33,560 bases of DNA from DATAQC01 sp046263055 (GTDB taxonomy: Bacteria; Actinomycetota; Acidimicrobiia; Acidimicrobiales; AC-14). The position numbers and the translations under genes were made by a program. The DNA lies in NCBI GenBank assembly GCA_046263055.1, contig JBHELO010000091.1:1-33560 (forward strand). The letters run 5' to 3'. A model generated the notes under the pieces. That model did not search any database and was not told where the DNA came from. It was given only the letters and a program-made list of their open reading frames with translations. Shown here piece after piece: positions 1 to 7,602 of this stretch (position 1 is its first letter; every line of letters starts with the position of its first letter).

Positions 1-19
1 CCAGCCCGGGAGAGGTGGG

Positions 20-1210
20 ATGAACGTCGACGTCTTCCTCGACGACGACCGGCGGGCTCGGCGCGACGAGGCGGGCCGGGTAGCGGCCGCTTTTCCCGCC
101 CGGGCCGCCGAGAACGACCGCCTGGCCCGGTTCCCGGCCGAGAACTTCGCCGACCTGGCCGGGGCCGGCCTGCTGTCCCTGGCCGTGCCCGCCGAGCTCG
201 GCGGCGGGGGCGCCGACTACCTGGACTTCAGCCTGGTGGCGGAGCAGATCGCCAGGGGTGACGCGTCCACCTCCCTGTGCTTCACCATGCACACGGCCGG
301 CGTGGCCACCGCCCTGGCCGGCGACGACGACCAGCGCCGCCGGACCCTCGCCCACCTGGCCGACGGTGCGGTGTTCACGGTGGTGTTCACCGAGCCGGGT
401 TCGGGTGCCCACTTCATGCAGCCGGACATGACGGCTACGCCGGTCGACGGCGGCTACCGCCTCAACGGCGCCAAGAGCTTCGCCACCAGCGCGGGGGCGG
501 CCGACGTGGTCGTGGTCAACGCGGTCGTGGATGGCACGCCGGACGGCGCCTTCAGCCTGTTTCTGGTCGAGCCCAAGTCAAATCCTGGCATCGAGGTGGC
601 CGGGCAGTGGGATGCCATGGGGATGCGGGCCAACGACAGCCGGTCGCTCCGCTTCTCCGACGCCTTCGTCGCCTCCACCGAGCGCCTGGGCGCCGAGGGG
701 GAGGGCAAGGCGCTGGTGCTGAGCCGGCCCAACTACATCGCCCTGGGGCTGGCCACCACGTCGGTGGGGATCGCCCAGGCCGCCCTGGACATGGCCGTGG
801 AGCACGCCACCACCCGGGTGGTCGCCCCGGGGACCGAGCCCATCGCGTCCTACCAGGCCATCCAGTTCCTGGTGGCCGAGATGGCCATCGCCACCACCGC
901 CATGCGCCTCATGGCGACGACCGCGGCGGTCACCGCCGACCGCCAGCCCGAGGCGGCCGGCGCGGCGATGACCCAGGCCAAGGCGTTCTGCAACGAACAG
1001 GGCTTCGCGGTGGCCAACAAGGGCCTCCAGGTGGTGGGCGGCCGGGGCTACGTGCGGGGCCACCGGGCCGAGCGACTGGTGCGCGACGCCCGGGCCGGAG
1101 ACCTCATGGCCCTCACCGCCCAGCAATGCCGGGAGGCCGTCGGGCGGGGCGTCCTCGGCCTCGACCAGCCTCCCCCGCCACCGTCCGACGAGGCCGGCCG
1201 ACCGGCCTGA
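20..1210 (+). CDS. acyl-CoA dehydrogenase family protein, catalytic Glu not conserved
   Basis: A 396-residue protein with the acyl-CoA dehydrogenase fold. FAD-binding signatures are clear: TEPGSGA near residue 125, a following LNGAKSFATS segment, and GMRANDS before the C-terminal helical domain; the C-terminal half has VVGGRGYVRGHRAERLVRDAR. The usual family reaction is FAD-dependent alpha,beta-dehydrogenation of acyl-CoA. The position that normally carries the catalytic base (I-Y-E-G after RDA+) reads DLMALT here, and the alternative Glu position used by isovaleryl-CoA dehydrogenases reads LSR, so I see no standard base. It may be a divergent dehydrogenase, a flavin monooxygenase-like relative or a non-catalytic partner. 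The ATG at 20 is preceded by GGGAGAGG at a suitable distance. The gene ends before a 7-bp hairpin and faces a convergent gene. Confidence 0.85.
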   Translation: MNVDVFLDDDRRARRDEAGRVAAAFPARAAENDRLARFPAENFADLAGAGLLSLAVPAELGGGGADYLDFSLVAEQIARGDASTSLCFTMHTAGVATALAGDDDQRRRTLAHLADGAVFTVVFTEPGSGAHFMQPDMTATPVDGGYRLNGAKSFATSAGAADVVVVNAVVDGTPDGAFSLFLVEPKSNPGIEVAGQWDAMGMRANDSRSLRFSDAFVASTERLGAEGEGKALVLSRPNYIALGLATTSVGIAQAALDMAVEHATTRVVAPGTEPIASYQAIQFLVAEMAIATTAMRLMATTAAVTADRQPEAAGAAMTQAKAFCNEQGFAVANKGLQVVGGRGYVRGHRAERLVRDARAGDLMALTAQQCREAVGRGVLGLDQPPPPPSDEAGRPA

Positions 1211-1230
1211 GCGGGAGGGCGGTCAGCACC

Positions 1231-1250
1231 CTGGCGGCTGAGACCGCCAG
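1231..1250. terminator. bidirectional hairpin between convergent genes
   Basis: CTGGCGG at 1231-1237 pairs perfectly with CCGCCAG at 1244-1250 around a six-base loop. It lies between the stop codon at 1210 and the convergent stop at 1281. There is no T-run on either side, so intrinsic termination is only plausible. Confidence 0.4.
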
Positions 1251-1280
1251 ATGCTCCCGGTACGGCTGGCCCAGCCGCCG

Positions 1281-1637
1281 TCAGTGGTCGCCGCGGGCCA
1301 GGCGGCGGCCGTGGTGGACGCCGAGCTTCCAGCACGCCCACCCGGAGACGGCGGCCACCGCCACCAGTTCGGCCAGGTGCAGGGCCAGCGCCACCACCGC
1401 CAGCACCCACCACCCCACCAGGACCACGGCCAGGAGGGCGATGCCCACGCCCACCAGCCCGGTTCGGGAGCGCCCGGGCGGCGCCGGCGAGGACCTCCCG
1501 CCGCGGTCGGTGGCCGGGCCTCGCTGGTGGCGCGGGGCGCGAGCCGGGGCCCCTTCCCTACCGTCGACCGGCGTGAGGGTCGCGCAGATCAGGCAGTCGG
1601 CGGCCGTGAGGCCGTGGGTGCACAGCGCCGACGTCAC
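1281..1637 (-). CDS. small membrane protein with N-terminal Cys/His cluster
   Basis: 118 residues with no function that I recognise. The N-terminus has a compact C-T-H-G-x5-C-x2-C cluster (C6, H8, C15, C18), which looks like a small metal-binding knuckle. A Pro/Arg-rich linker follows, then one long or two short hydrophobic segments (about residues 60-105) and a basic C-terminus. The start is GTG at 1637 with AGAGAGG about eight bases upstream, and a TAGCCT -10 box lies about 32 bases before it. The Cys/His cluster, the TM pattern and the placed promoter and ribosome site argue that it is a real gene rather than a shadow ORF. Confidence 0.6.
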   Translation of the reverse strand: MTSALCTHGLTAADCLICATLTPVDGREGAPARAPRHQRGPATDRGGRSSPAPPGRSRTGLVGVGIALLAVVLVGWWVLAVVALALHLAELVAVAAVSGWACWKLGVHHGRRLARGDH

Positions 1638-1669
1638 GCCCGAGCCTCTCTGTCGTCGTCCACGTGACC

Positions 1670-1675
1670 AGGCTA
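1670..1675 (-). promoter_or_regulatory. -10 box TAGCCT for the small membrane protein
   Basis: TAGCCT on the minus strand, about 32 bases upstream of the GTG at 1637, leaves room for a short leader with the AGAGAGG site. No clear -35 box is seen. Confidence 0.35.
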
Positions 1676-1763
1676 CGGCGGCCGGGGGCGGTGTGCGCGC
1701 CGCGCCCGGTGGCCGGCGCCACCGGTCCTCCCGGCCCGATCGGGGCCCGGACGCCTCGCCCCG

Positions 1764-1769
1764 TATACT
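1764..1769 (+). promoter_or_regulatory. -10 box TATACT upstream of the MDMPI-like gene
   Basis: TATACT stands out in very GC-rich sequence 30 bases before the ATG at 1800, leaving a short leader with the GGGGAGG ribosome site. No TTGACA-like -35 is visible at the expected distance. Confidence 0.45.
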
Positions 1770-1799
1770 TGCCGGCCGGGCTCACCGGGGAGGAACTGC

Positions 1800-2618
1800 A
1801 TGGCCACGGTTGCACCGGTGGACTGGGATGCCTCCCGGGCCGCCCTCGCCGACATGTCGGCTCGGGTCACGACCCTGCTGCGTTCGGGCCCCGACCCCGG
1901 CACCCCGGCCCTGGGCGTCTGGTCGGTGAGCGAGGTGGCCACCCATCTGAGCCACGCCTTCGCCCGATTGGCCGAGCTGGCCGGCGGCGACGCCCCGTCG
2001 CCCCTCGAGCGGTACTGGGACCTCGGGGAGAAGACCAGGGGGTGGGTGGACGCCGACCCCGAGCGCCGCCTGCCTGTCCTGGCCGACCGCATCGAGGCGG
2101 GGGCGGCCGCCTTTCTCGACCGAGTGCCGGCCGGCGGGGCCGACGCCTCGCGCCACTGGCTGGTGGAGGGCACCGACGTCCCGCTGTCCACTCTCACCTG
2201 CCACCTTCTCAACGAGTCCATGGTCCACGGGTTTGACATCGCCCGGGCCGTTCGCCGGCCCTGGCCTCTGGAGCGGGCTTACGCCTCCATGGTCCTGCTC
2301 GGATTCGTCGTGCCGGTGGTACGCCGGTTCGCCGCCGAGATGATCAACATGGAGACGGCCGCCCACCTGCGGGCCTCCTTCGAGGTGCGGCTACGGGGTG
2401 GCGGTGGGGCGGTGTTCGTCTTCGACAACGGCTCGCTGGTGGTGGAAGACCCGGGCCAGCGGGTGGACTGCCGGGTGACGGCCGACCCCGAGGCATTCCT
2501 GCTCGTCGTGTGGAACCGCATCAGCCAGTGGCAGGCGATCGCCCGGGGCAAGCTGGTGGCCACCGGGCGGAAGCCGTGGCTCGGCCTGCGCTTTCGCTCG
2601 GCGTTCCTGAGCCTCTGA
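1800..2618 (+). CDS. maleylpyruvate isomerase-like, mycothiol-dependent family protein with SCP2-like C-terminus
   Basis: 272 residues. The N-terminal half is the DinB-like metal-binding four-helix domain of the MDMPI family: VWSVSEVATHLSHA near residues 40-53 and HLLNESMVHGFDIARA near 135-150 supply the conserved His/Glu positions. The C-terminal about 85 residues read as an SCP2-like sterol-carrier domain (CRVTADPEAFL, then a WQAIARGKLVATGRK segment). Proteins of this family use mycothiol as cofactor or are S-transferase-like, but the substrate cannot be read from sequence. The ATG at 1800 has GGGGAGG upstream and a TATACT box 30 bases before it. The next gene starts shortly downstream on the same strand. 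Confidence 0.8.
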   Translation: MATVAPVDWDASRAALADMSARVTTLLRSGPDPGTPALGVWSVSEVATHLSHAFARLAELAGGDAPSPLERYWDLGEKTRGWVDADPERRLPVLADRIEAGAAAFLDRVPAGGADASRHWLVEGTDVPLSTLTCHLLNESMVHGFDIARAVRRPWPLERAYASMVLLGFVVPVVRRFAAEMINMETAAHLRASFEVRLRGGGGAVFVFDNGSLVVEDPGQRVDCRVTADPEAFLLVVWNRISQWQAIARGKLVATGRKPWLGLRFRSAFLSL

Positions 2619-2755
2619 CCCACGGCTGGGCAGCCGTCGTCCAGCTGGGACACAATTGGCACGCATGTCGCCGAACGACCGCGGACGGGACGGCAGCCGG
2701 ACGCTGGAGACCACGGTGGCCCGCCGCGCTGCCTCCTACGGCTGGCGCCCCGCCC

Positions 2756-4717
2756 GTGGTGGCTGACGGTCCTCCGGGGGGCAAAGCCGTCCCGGTGGAT
2801 GCCCCCGGTGTGGCGCCGGCCATCCCCGCCCGGCCCGCCAGCCCCTTCGCCGACTCCGCCCGGCTCGCCCTCCTGCAATCGCTGACCGCCCGTCTGGCTG
2901 CCTTGCGCGACGAGCAGGCGGTGACCGACCTGGTCCTGGGTGAGGCCTTGGCGCTGCTCGGTGGCCACAACGGCTCGCTGTGCCTGCTCGATACCGAGGG
3001 CCGTCACCTGGAGCTGGTCGCCCACCGGGGGTACTCGGCCGACGTCACCGGGGCCTGGGCACGGTTCCCCCTGGACGCCGGCCTGCCGGCCAGCGACGCC
3101 GTCCGCCAGCGCCGGCCCGTGTTCCTCACCAGCTTCGCCGAGCGAGACCGCCTGTACCCGGTCTTCACCGGCACCCCGACGATGGGCGACGCCGCCCACG
3201 CGGTGATGCCCCTGGAGGCCGAGGGTGAGCCGCTCGGCGCGCTGGTCGTGGGGTTCCCGTCGCCCCGGACGTTCGACGCCGACGACCAGCGCTTCTTGGA
3301 AGCCCTGGCCGGTCAGTGCGCGGTGGCCATCGGCCGGGCCCGGCTCTACGCCGCCCTGGAGCAGGCCCGGGCCGCCGCCGAGCAGGCCAGCGACCGCCTG
3401 GCCTTCCTGGCCGACGCGTCCGCCGCCCTGGCCGCCGCCGGCCTGGAGCTGCGGCCCACCCTCACCCGGGTGGCGGAGCTGGCCGTCCCCCGGGTGGCGG
3501 ACTGGTGCGCGGTGTACCTGGTGGGCGACCGCGGCGCGCTGCGGCTCGAAGCGGTGGTCCACTGCGACCCCGACCGCCTGGCCGCCGCCCTGGAGCTCAC
3601 CCGCCGCTACCCACCCGACACGGACACGTCGAGCGTGGTCACCGCGGTGCGCACGGGGGCCGCACAAGTCCACTGGTCGCTCCCCCACGACGTGCTGGTT
3701 GCCACCGCCCGCGACGCCGAGCACCTGGCGCTGATGGAGGCGGTGGGCCTCGGCTCGCTGTTCGTGCTACCTCTCACCGCCCGTGGGCGGGTGCACGGGG
3801 CCCTGGTGCTCATGAACGGGCCCGAGCACCCGGCCGGCCCCGACGACCTCGCCCTGGCCCGGGAGCTGGCGGCCCGGGCGGCGGTCGCCGTGGACAATGC
3901 CCGCCTCTACGCCGAGCGGGCCGAGGTCGCCCGAGGGCTCCAGGCCAGCCTCCTCCCGCCCGTGCTGCCCGAGGTGGACGGCCTGGAGCTGGGAGCGGTG
4001 TACGTGGCTGCCAACACCGGCCAGGACGTGGGCGGTGACTTCTACGACGTCTTCGCGGTGGCCGATGGTGAGTGGCTGGCGGTCGTCGGCGACGTGCGGG
4101 GCAAGGGCGTGGCCGCCGCCGCCGTCACCGGGATGGCCCGCCACGTCATCCGGGCGGCGGCCGTGACGGAGTGGTCGCCGGCCGCCATCCTGGCCCAGCT
4201 CAATTCCGTGCTGGTGTCCCAGCAGGTCACCCGCGAGCGCGACGACGAGACATGGGAGGCGGCCGAGCCCGTGTTCTGCACGGCGGTGATCGTGCGCCTG
4301 ACCCGTGGCCCGTCGGGGTGGCGCCTGGTAGCGGCCTCGGCTGGCCACCCGGCGCCGTTCCTGCGCCGGGCCGACGGCTCCGTCGCACCGGTGGCGCTGG
4401 CTGGCGGGGCGGCGGGCATCCTGGCCGATCTCGGGGCCGCCGACGTGGAGCTGGACCTTGCGCCCGGCGAGGCGCTGGTGCTGCTGACCGACGGGATCCT
4501 CGAACGCCACGAGGGGCGCCGGTTCGTGGACGTGGCCACCATCACCTCGGCGCTGGCCGACGGAGCCGACGCCCCCACCATGGCCAAGTCGGTGGAGACG
4601 GCGGCCCGCAGCGTGGGGGCGGAGGGGGCGGGCGACGACATGGTGGTCCTGGTGATGAGGGCACTGGGCTCGAGCCCCCCTGGACCGGGGCTCACTCCGA
4701 GCGCCACTCCACCATGA
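2756..4717 (+). CDS. GAF-GAF-SpoIIE serine/threonine phosphatase
   Basis: A signalling phosphatase of the RsbU/SpoIIE (PP2C-like) type. From the GTG at 2756 it has a GAF domain at about residues 40-195, a second GAF at about 210-385 and a SpoIIE phosphatase domain at about 390-635. Metal-binding motifs are present: VGGDFYDVF (about 425), GDVRGKGVAAA, SAGHPAPF, LLTDGILER and GDDMVVLV. Such enzymes usually dephosphorylate anti-anti-sigma factors, with the GAF domains sensing small ligands. The start is uncertain: the frame is open back to 2510 inside the previous gene, in-frame GTGs occur at 2756, 2759, 2795 and 2810, and none has a convincing ribosome site. An ATG at 2665 seven bases after an ACAATT sequence is out of frame and stops after 33 codons, so a frameshift at the N-terminus is possible. 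The 3' end overlaps the convergent phosphatase by 26 bases. Confidence 0.85.
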   Translation: MVADGPPGGKAVPVDAPGVAPAIPARPASPFADSARLALLQSLTARLAALRDEQAVTDLVLGEALALLGGHNGSLCLLDTEGRHLELVAHRGYSADVTGAWARFPLDAGLPASDAVRQRRPVFLTSFAERDRLYPVFTGTPTMGDAAHAVMPLEAEGEPLGALVVGFPSPRTFDADDQRFLEALAGQCAVAIGRARLYAALEQARAAAEQASDRLAFLADASAALAAAGLELRPTLTRVAELAVPRVADWCAVYLVGDRGALRLEAVVHCDPDRLAAALELTRRYPPDTDTSSVVTAVRTGAAQVHWSLPHDVLVATARDAEHLALMEAVGLGSLFVLPLTARGRVHGALVLMNGPEHPAGPDDLALARELAARAAVAVDNARLYAERAEVARGLQASLLPPVLPEVDGLELGAVYVAANTGQDVGGDFYDVFAVADGEWLAVVGDVRGKGVAAAAVTGMARHVIRAAAVTEWSPAAILAQLNSVLVSQQVTRERDDETWEAAEPVFCTAVIVRLTRGPSGWRLVAASAGHPAPFLRRADGSVAPVALAGGAAGILADLGAADVELDLAPGEALVLLTDGILERHEGRRFVDVATITSALADGADAPTMAKSVETAARSVGAEGAGDDMVVLVMRALGSSPPGPGLTPSATPP

Positions 4718-5843
4718 CCATGGACGCGTCGTCGGTGAGCTGGGACCCCTGGTGGCCGAGCACGGCCAGCAGCAGCCGCCGCATTGTCTCGGCCGGGGAC
4801 ACGCCCGCCATGGATGCCGTCTGCAGCGTGTCGGCCAGGCGGCCCTCGCCGAAAGGGTCGCCGTCGGGCGCCTTGGCGTCCACCACGCCGTCGCTGAAGA
4901 AGAGCAGGCGCTCGCCCCGCGAGAGCCGGCTGGCGGCCAGCTCCACCACCGGCCCGGTCATGCCCAGGGGCAGGCTCGGTGCGCACTCGAGTGTGCTCAC
5001 GTTGCGGCCCCCTCGGACGATCAGGGGCGCAGGGTGGCCGGCGTTGACCCACGTGAACTCGCCGGTACCCACGTGCAGCTGGCCGAGCTGGGCGGTGACG
5101 AACACCTCGCCCCCGAACTGGCGGACCACCACCTCGTCCAGGGCGACGTAGGTCTCGGCCAGGGTGAGCCCTCGGCGGCGGCTGCTGCGATAGGCCACCA
5201 CCACGCTGGCGGCCAGGAGGCTGGCGTGCATCCCGTGGCCCATGGCGTCGAAGATGGCGAAGTGGGCCACCGGCCCGTTCACCGCGTAGTCGAAGGCGTC
5301 GCCGCCGGTGTCGTAGGCGTCCTCCAGCACCCCGGCGATGACGAATCGGGGGTCGACGAAGGTGAGCGGCGGCAGCATCTGGAGCTGGAGCTCGGAGGCC
5401 AGGCTCGGCAACCGGGTGCGGCGGCACAGCTCCTGCTGGTCGGTGTAGCTCCTCTTGGCGACCACCAGCAGGGCCACCGCCGACGCCAGCGCCCAGCAGT
5501 GGCGGCGGGTGGCGTCGTCGGCAACCGCCACCGTGACCCCCATCACCCCCAGACGCTCGCCCCCGTCCAGCAGGATCGTCCACAGACGTTCGCCGCCCTC
5601 CACCGGCGTCGCCACCAGCTCTCCGCTGATGAAGGCCCGGCCCGCCATCGTGGAGTCGATGGCCAGGGACACCACCTCGTCGCCGGGGGCCGGTAGGCGC
5701 ACCAGGCTTACCTGCTCGTAGTCCACCAGGTAGAGGTCGGCCTCGAGGAAGCCGGCCGCCCCCGCGTGGGTCCGCACCATCTCGGTCAGGGCATCGGCGG
5801 CCATGTGGTGGGATGCCTCGAGGAGGTCCTCGACCAGGGCCAT
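4692..5843 (-). CDS. SpoIIE-type PP2C phosphatase with N-terminal sensor region
   Basis: 383 residues. Residues 1-150 resemble a degenerate GAF-type sensor and residues about 165-383 are the SpoIIE phosphatase domain. Motifs: TGGDAFDY (a VGGDxxD variant), FDAMGHGM (normally GDxxGxG), NAGHPAPL, LLFFSDGVVD and the DDASMVMV end. Likely substrates are phosphorylated STAS anti-anti-sigma proteins, but none is encoded nearby. The ATG at 5843 is preceded by GGAGGTG. It converges on, and overlaps by 26 bases, the GAF-GAF-SpoIIE gene. The two are different in sensor architecture, so they are not a recent duplication. Confidence 0.85.
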   Translation of the reverse strand: MALVEDLLEASHHMAADALTEMVRTHAGAAGFLEADLYLVDYEQVSLVRLPAPGDEVVSLAIDSTMAGRAFISGELVATPVEGGERLWTILLDGGERLGVMGVTVAVADDATRRHCWALASAVALLVVAKRSYTDQQELCRRTRLPSLASELQLQMLPPLTFVDPRFVIAGVLEDAYDTGGDAFDYAVNGPVAHFAIFDAMGHGMHASLLAASVVVAYRSSRRRGLTLAETYVALDEVVVRQFGGEVFVTAQLGQLHVGTGEFTWVNAGHPAPLIVRGGRNVSTLECAPSLPLGMTGPVVELAASRLSRGERLLFFSDGVVDAKAPDGDPFGEGRLADTLQTASMAGVSPAETMRRLLLAVLGHQGSQLTDDASMVMVEWRSE

Positions 5844-6063
5844 CGATCGTGCACCTCCGTCCGGGCGCCCGCGGTTCGGGCACTCCCTCGGGGCGGGCCG
5901 CGGACGCCCGCCCTCGGCGGCCTTTCTAGCCTGTCGGGGTTGGGCCGGCGCCCGGACCGCCCGGCCGGCGGGGCGCCGACGGGTCCTGGCCGTTGCCGGG
6001 CACCAGGCGCAGCGACGGCGGGGCTGGCGGAGGGGCCGCCCCCCCGGGCTCCCTCCCCCGCGC

Positions 6064-6696
6064 TCACCGGCCGACCGCCGCCGCCGACCCCACCGCCAGC
6101 GTCCGTCTGGGCACCGGCCCCATGACGTGGTCGATCATCCCGTAGGCGCGGGCCTCGTCGGCTCCCATGATGAAGTCCCGGTCGGTGTCGGCCGAGATGC
6201 GCTCCAGGGGCTGGCCGGTGTGGGCGGCCAGCACCTCCTCCATCCGCCGGCGCAGGTAGGTGATCTCCCGGGCCTGGATCTCGATGTCCACCTGCTGGCC
6301 CGACGCGCCCCCGTGGGGCTGGTGGATGAGCACCCGTGCGTTGGGCAGGGCGAAGCGCTTGCCGGGGGCGCCCCCCGCCAGCACCACGGCGGCGGCCGAC
6401 GCCGCCATCCCCATGCACACGGTGGAGACGTCGCAGGGGGTGTGCTGCATGGTGTCGTAGATGGCGAACATGGCGCTGGTCGACCCGCCGGGGCTGTTGA
6501 GGTAGAGGGAGATGTCCCGTTCGGGGTCCACCGCCGTGAGGTGGAGGAGCTGGGCCACCACCAGGTTGGCCACCTGGTCGTCGATGGCGGTGCCCAGGAT
6601 CACCACCCGGTCCTTCAGGAGCCGCGAGAACAGGTCGAAGGCCCGCTCTCCCCGCTCGGTCTGCTCCAACACCGTGGGTACCAGGTACTCGGCCAT
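6064..6696 (-). CDS. clpP: ATP-dependent Clp protease proteolytic subunit
   Basis: 210 residues, the family length. The catalytic triad aligned to ClpP is S100 (GMAAS), H125 (VLIHQPHGG) and D174 (TDRD). The N-terminus (PTVLEQTERGERAFDLFSRL) and the NSPGGS loop are typical. ClpP forms tetradecameric chambers fed by ClpX/ClpC ATPases and degrades cytosolic proteins. The open frame extends upstream to 6762, but the ATG at 6696 has GGAGGTG directly upstream and matches the family N-terminus. The gene stands alone here, without a second clpP or clpX. MGMAASAAA in place of the more usual AASMGA is a mild variation, so it could be one of two paralogues. It has a well-formed promoter and a dyad element upstream. 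Confidence 0.95.
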   Translation of the reverse strand: MAEYLVPTVLEQTERGERAFDLFSRLLKDRVVILGTAIDDQVANLVVAQLLHLTAVDPERDISLYLNSPGGSTSAMFAIYDTMQHTPCDVSTVCMGMAASAAAVVLAGGAPGKRFALPNARVLIHQPHGGASGQQVDIEIQAREITYLRRRMEEVLAAHTGQPLERISADTDRDFIMGADEARAYGMIDHVMGPVPRRTLAVGSAAAVGR

Positions 6697-6711
6697 CGCA
6701 CCTCCAGACGC

Positions 6712-6762
6712 GCAACCAGGCGGTTGCCTTGCCATCGTAGGACCCGGAGGGCACACTTGCAA
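6712..6762 (-). promoter_or_regulatory. clpP promoter with dyad operator candidate
   Basis: On the minus strand TTGCAA (6757-6762) is followed, after exactly 17 bases, by TACGAT (6734-6739), a good housekeeping-type promoter. Transcription would start near 6727. A perfect dyad GCAACC-AGGC-GGTTGC occupies 6712-6727, at the start site, and a third GCAACC half-site (6759-6764) overlaps the -35 box. The dyad could be an operator or an RNA hairpin just upstream of the ribosome site. Confidence 0.6.
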
Positions 6763-6809
6763 CCGATGAGTTGCGAGATCGCCGGCCTCCGGGCCGGGCG
6801 GCGGGCCGG

Positions 6810-7211
6810 GTGACGGACCGGGTCACCCGCGCCGTCGTGCTGGAGGCGGCGCCGGCGCGCGTCTGGGCGTCGCTGGTGGAGGCCGACCGCCTGGCCGCCT
6901 GGCTGGGTGGGCGGGTGGCCCTCGACCCCCGGCCCGGCGGGTTGGTCTCGGTGGCCGATGCCGGCGGGGAGCGGCGGGGCACGGTGGAGCACGTCGAGCC
7001 CGGGGCCCGCCTGGTACTGCGCCTGTGGCGGGCGGTGGCGCCCGGCCGGGGCCTGGACGGCAGCCGCATCGACTTCCGGTTGGAGGACCTGGGGGGAAGC
7101 TGCCGGCTCACCGTGGTCGAGTCCCGGTTGTCCACCCCGTCCGGCCCGGCACCGGGCATCGACGGGTGGCCGTTGGCGGGCACGACGGTGGGGTTGGCCG
7201 GTCGTGGGTGA
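6810..7211 (+). CDS. SRPBCC (AHSA1-type) domain protein
   Basis: 133 residues from the GTG at 6810; the open frame continues to a TTG at 6771, but family proteins begin with the VTRAVVLEAAPARVWASL strand that follows this GTG. Motifs typical of AHSA1-like START/Bet v1 folds: W-x-S-L near the start, AAWLGG, LDPRPGG, VEHVEPGARLVLRLW and LTVVESRL. These proteins form a hydrophobic cavity; ligands are usually unknown. Its last eight bases overlap the ArsR gene, an arrangement that is widespread for this pair, so the two are an operon. It is divergent from clpP across a gap of about 110 bases. Confidence 0.75.
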   Translation: MTDRVTRAVVLEAAPARVWASLVEADRLAAWLGGRVALDPRPGGLVSVADAGGERRGTVEHVEPGARLVLRLWRAVAPGRGLDGSRIDFRLEDLGGSCRLTVVESRLSTPSGPAPGIDGWPLAGTTVGLAGRG

Positions 7212-7539
7212 GCGCCCCGACGCCGTCTTCGGCGCCCTTTCGGACGCCACCCGACGGGCCGTGGTGGCCCGCCTGGCCGACGGCCCGGCCACCCCCACCG
7301 ACCTGGCCGAGCACCTGCCCGTCTCCCGCCAAGCCGTCTCCAAGCACCTGGAGGTGCTCCGGGAGGCGGGCCTGGTCCGCAGCGATCGGGCCGGGAGGGA
7401 GCACCGCTACACCCTGGTGACGGCGCCCCTGGCGTCGGCGGTGTCGTGGATCACGGACGTGGGCGACCGTTGGGACGAGCGCCTCGACGCCCTGCGCCGC
7501 CAGCTGTCCTCCCCGACGCCTGACCCCCCCGACGCCTGA
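7204..7539 (+). CDS. ArsR-family winged-helix transcriptional regulator
   Basis: 111 residues from a GTG at 7204 that overlaps the end of the SRPBCC gene. The start of the protein (VFGALSDATRRAVVARLADGPATPTDLAEHLPVSRQAVSKHLEVLREAGLV, read in pieces) is the classical ArsR helix-turn-helix, followed by the beta wing (REHRYTL). No metal-binding Cys pair is present, so it belongs to the metal-independent ArsR group that often partners AHSA1-like proteins and autoregulates its operon. The last codons fall in a 16-base DNA repeat whose units carry the stop codon, so the true C-terminus may have drifted. Confidence 0.85.
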   Translation: MGERPDAVFGALSDATRRAVVARLADGPATPTDLAEHLPVSRQAVSKHLEVLREAGLVRSDRAGREHRYTLVTAPLASAVSWITDVGDRWDERLDALRRQLSSPTPDPPDA

Positions 7540-7571
7540 CCCCCCCGACGCGTGACTCGGCGACGCCTGAC
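7515..7571 (+). repeat. short tandem repeat with GACGCCTGAC core
   Basis: Four near-copies begin at 7515, 7531, 7547 and 7562, about 16 bases apart, with core GACGCCTGAC (third copy GACGCGTGAC). The second copy supplies the ArsR stop codon and the last forms the 5' arm of the following hairpin. Confidence 0.6.
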
Positions 7572-7579
7572 CGAGGCGT
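7563..7579. terminator. hairpin between ArsR and bcp
   Basis: ACGCCT (7563-7568) pairs with AGGCGT (7574-7579) around a five-base loop, between the convergent stop codons at 7539 and 7603. There is no T-run. Confidence 0.35.
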
Positions 7580-7602
7580 GAGGTCGCGGGCCGAGCCCGG
7601 AC

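Noticed and set aside
277..1929. Open frame of 550 codons on the plus strand
   Set aside because: It is a Gly/Arg/Pro-rich shadow of the acyl-CoA dehydrogenase and its downstream region, typical of GC-rich DNA; no family pattern.
2279..3724. Open frame of 481 codons on the minus strand
   Set aside because: Antisense to the phosphatase gene, His/Gly/Gln-rich, with no conserved motif.
5844..6063. 220-base gap between the SpoIIE phosphatase start and the clpP stop
   Set aside because: Read for genes and structures; apart from a weak TAGAAA-like box near 5930 I saw nothing that can be supported.
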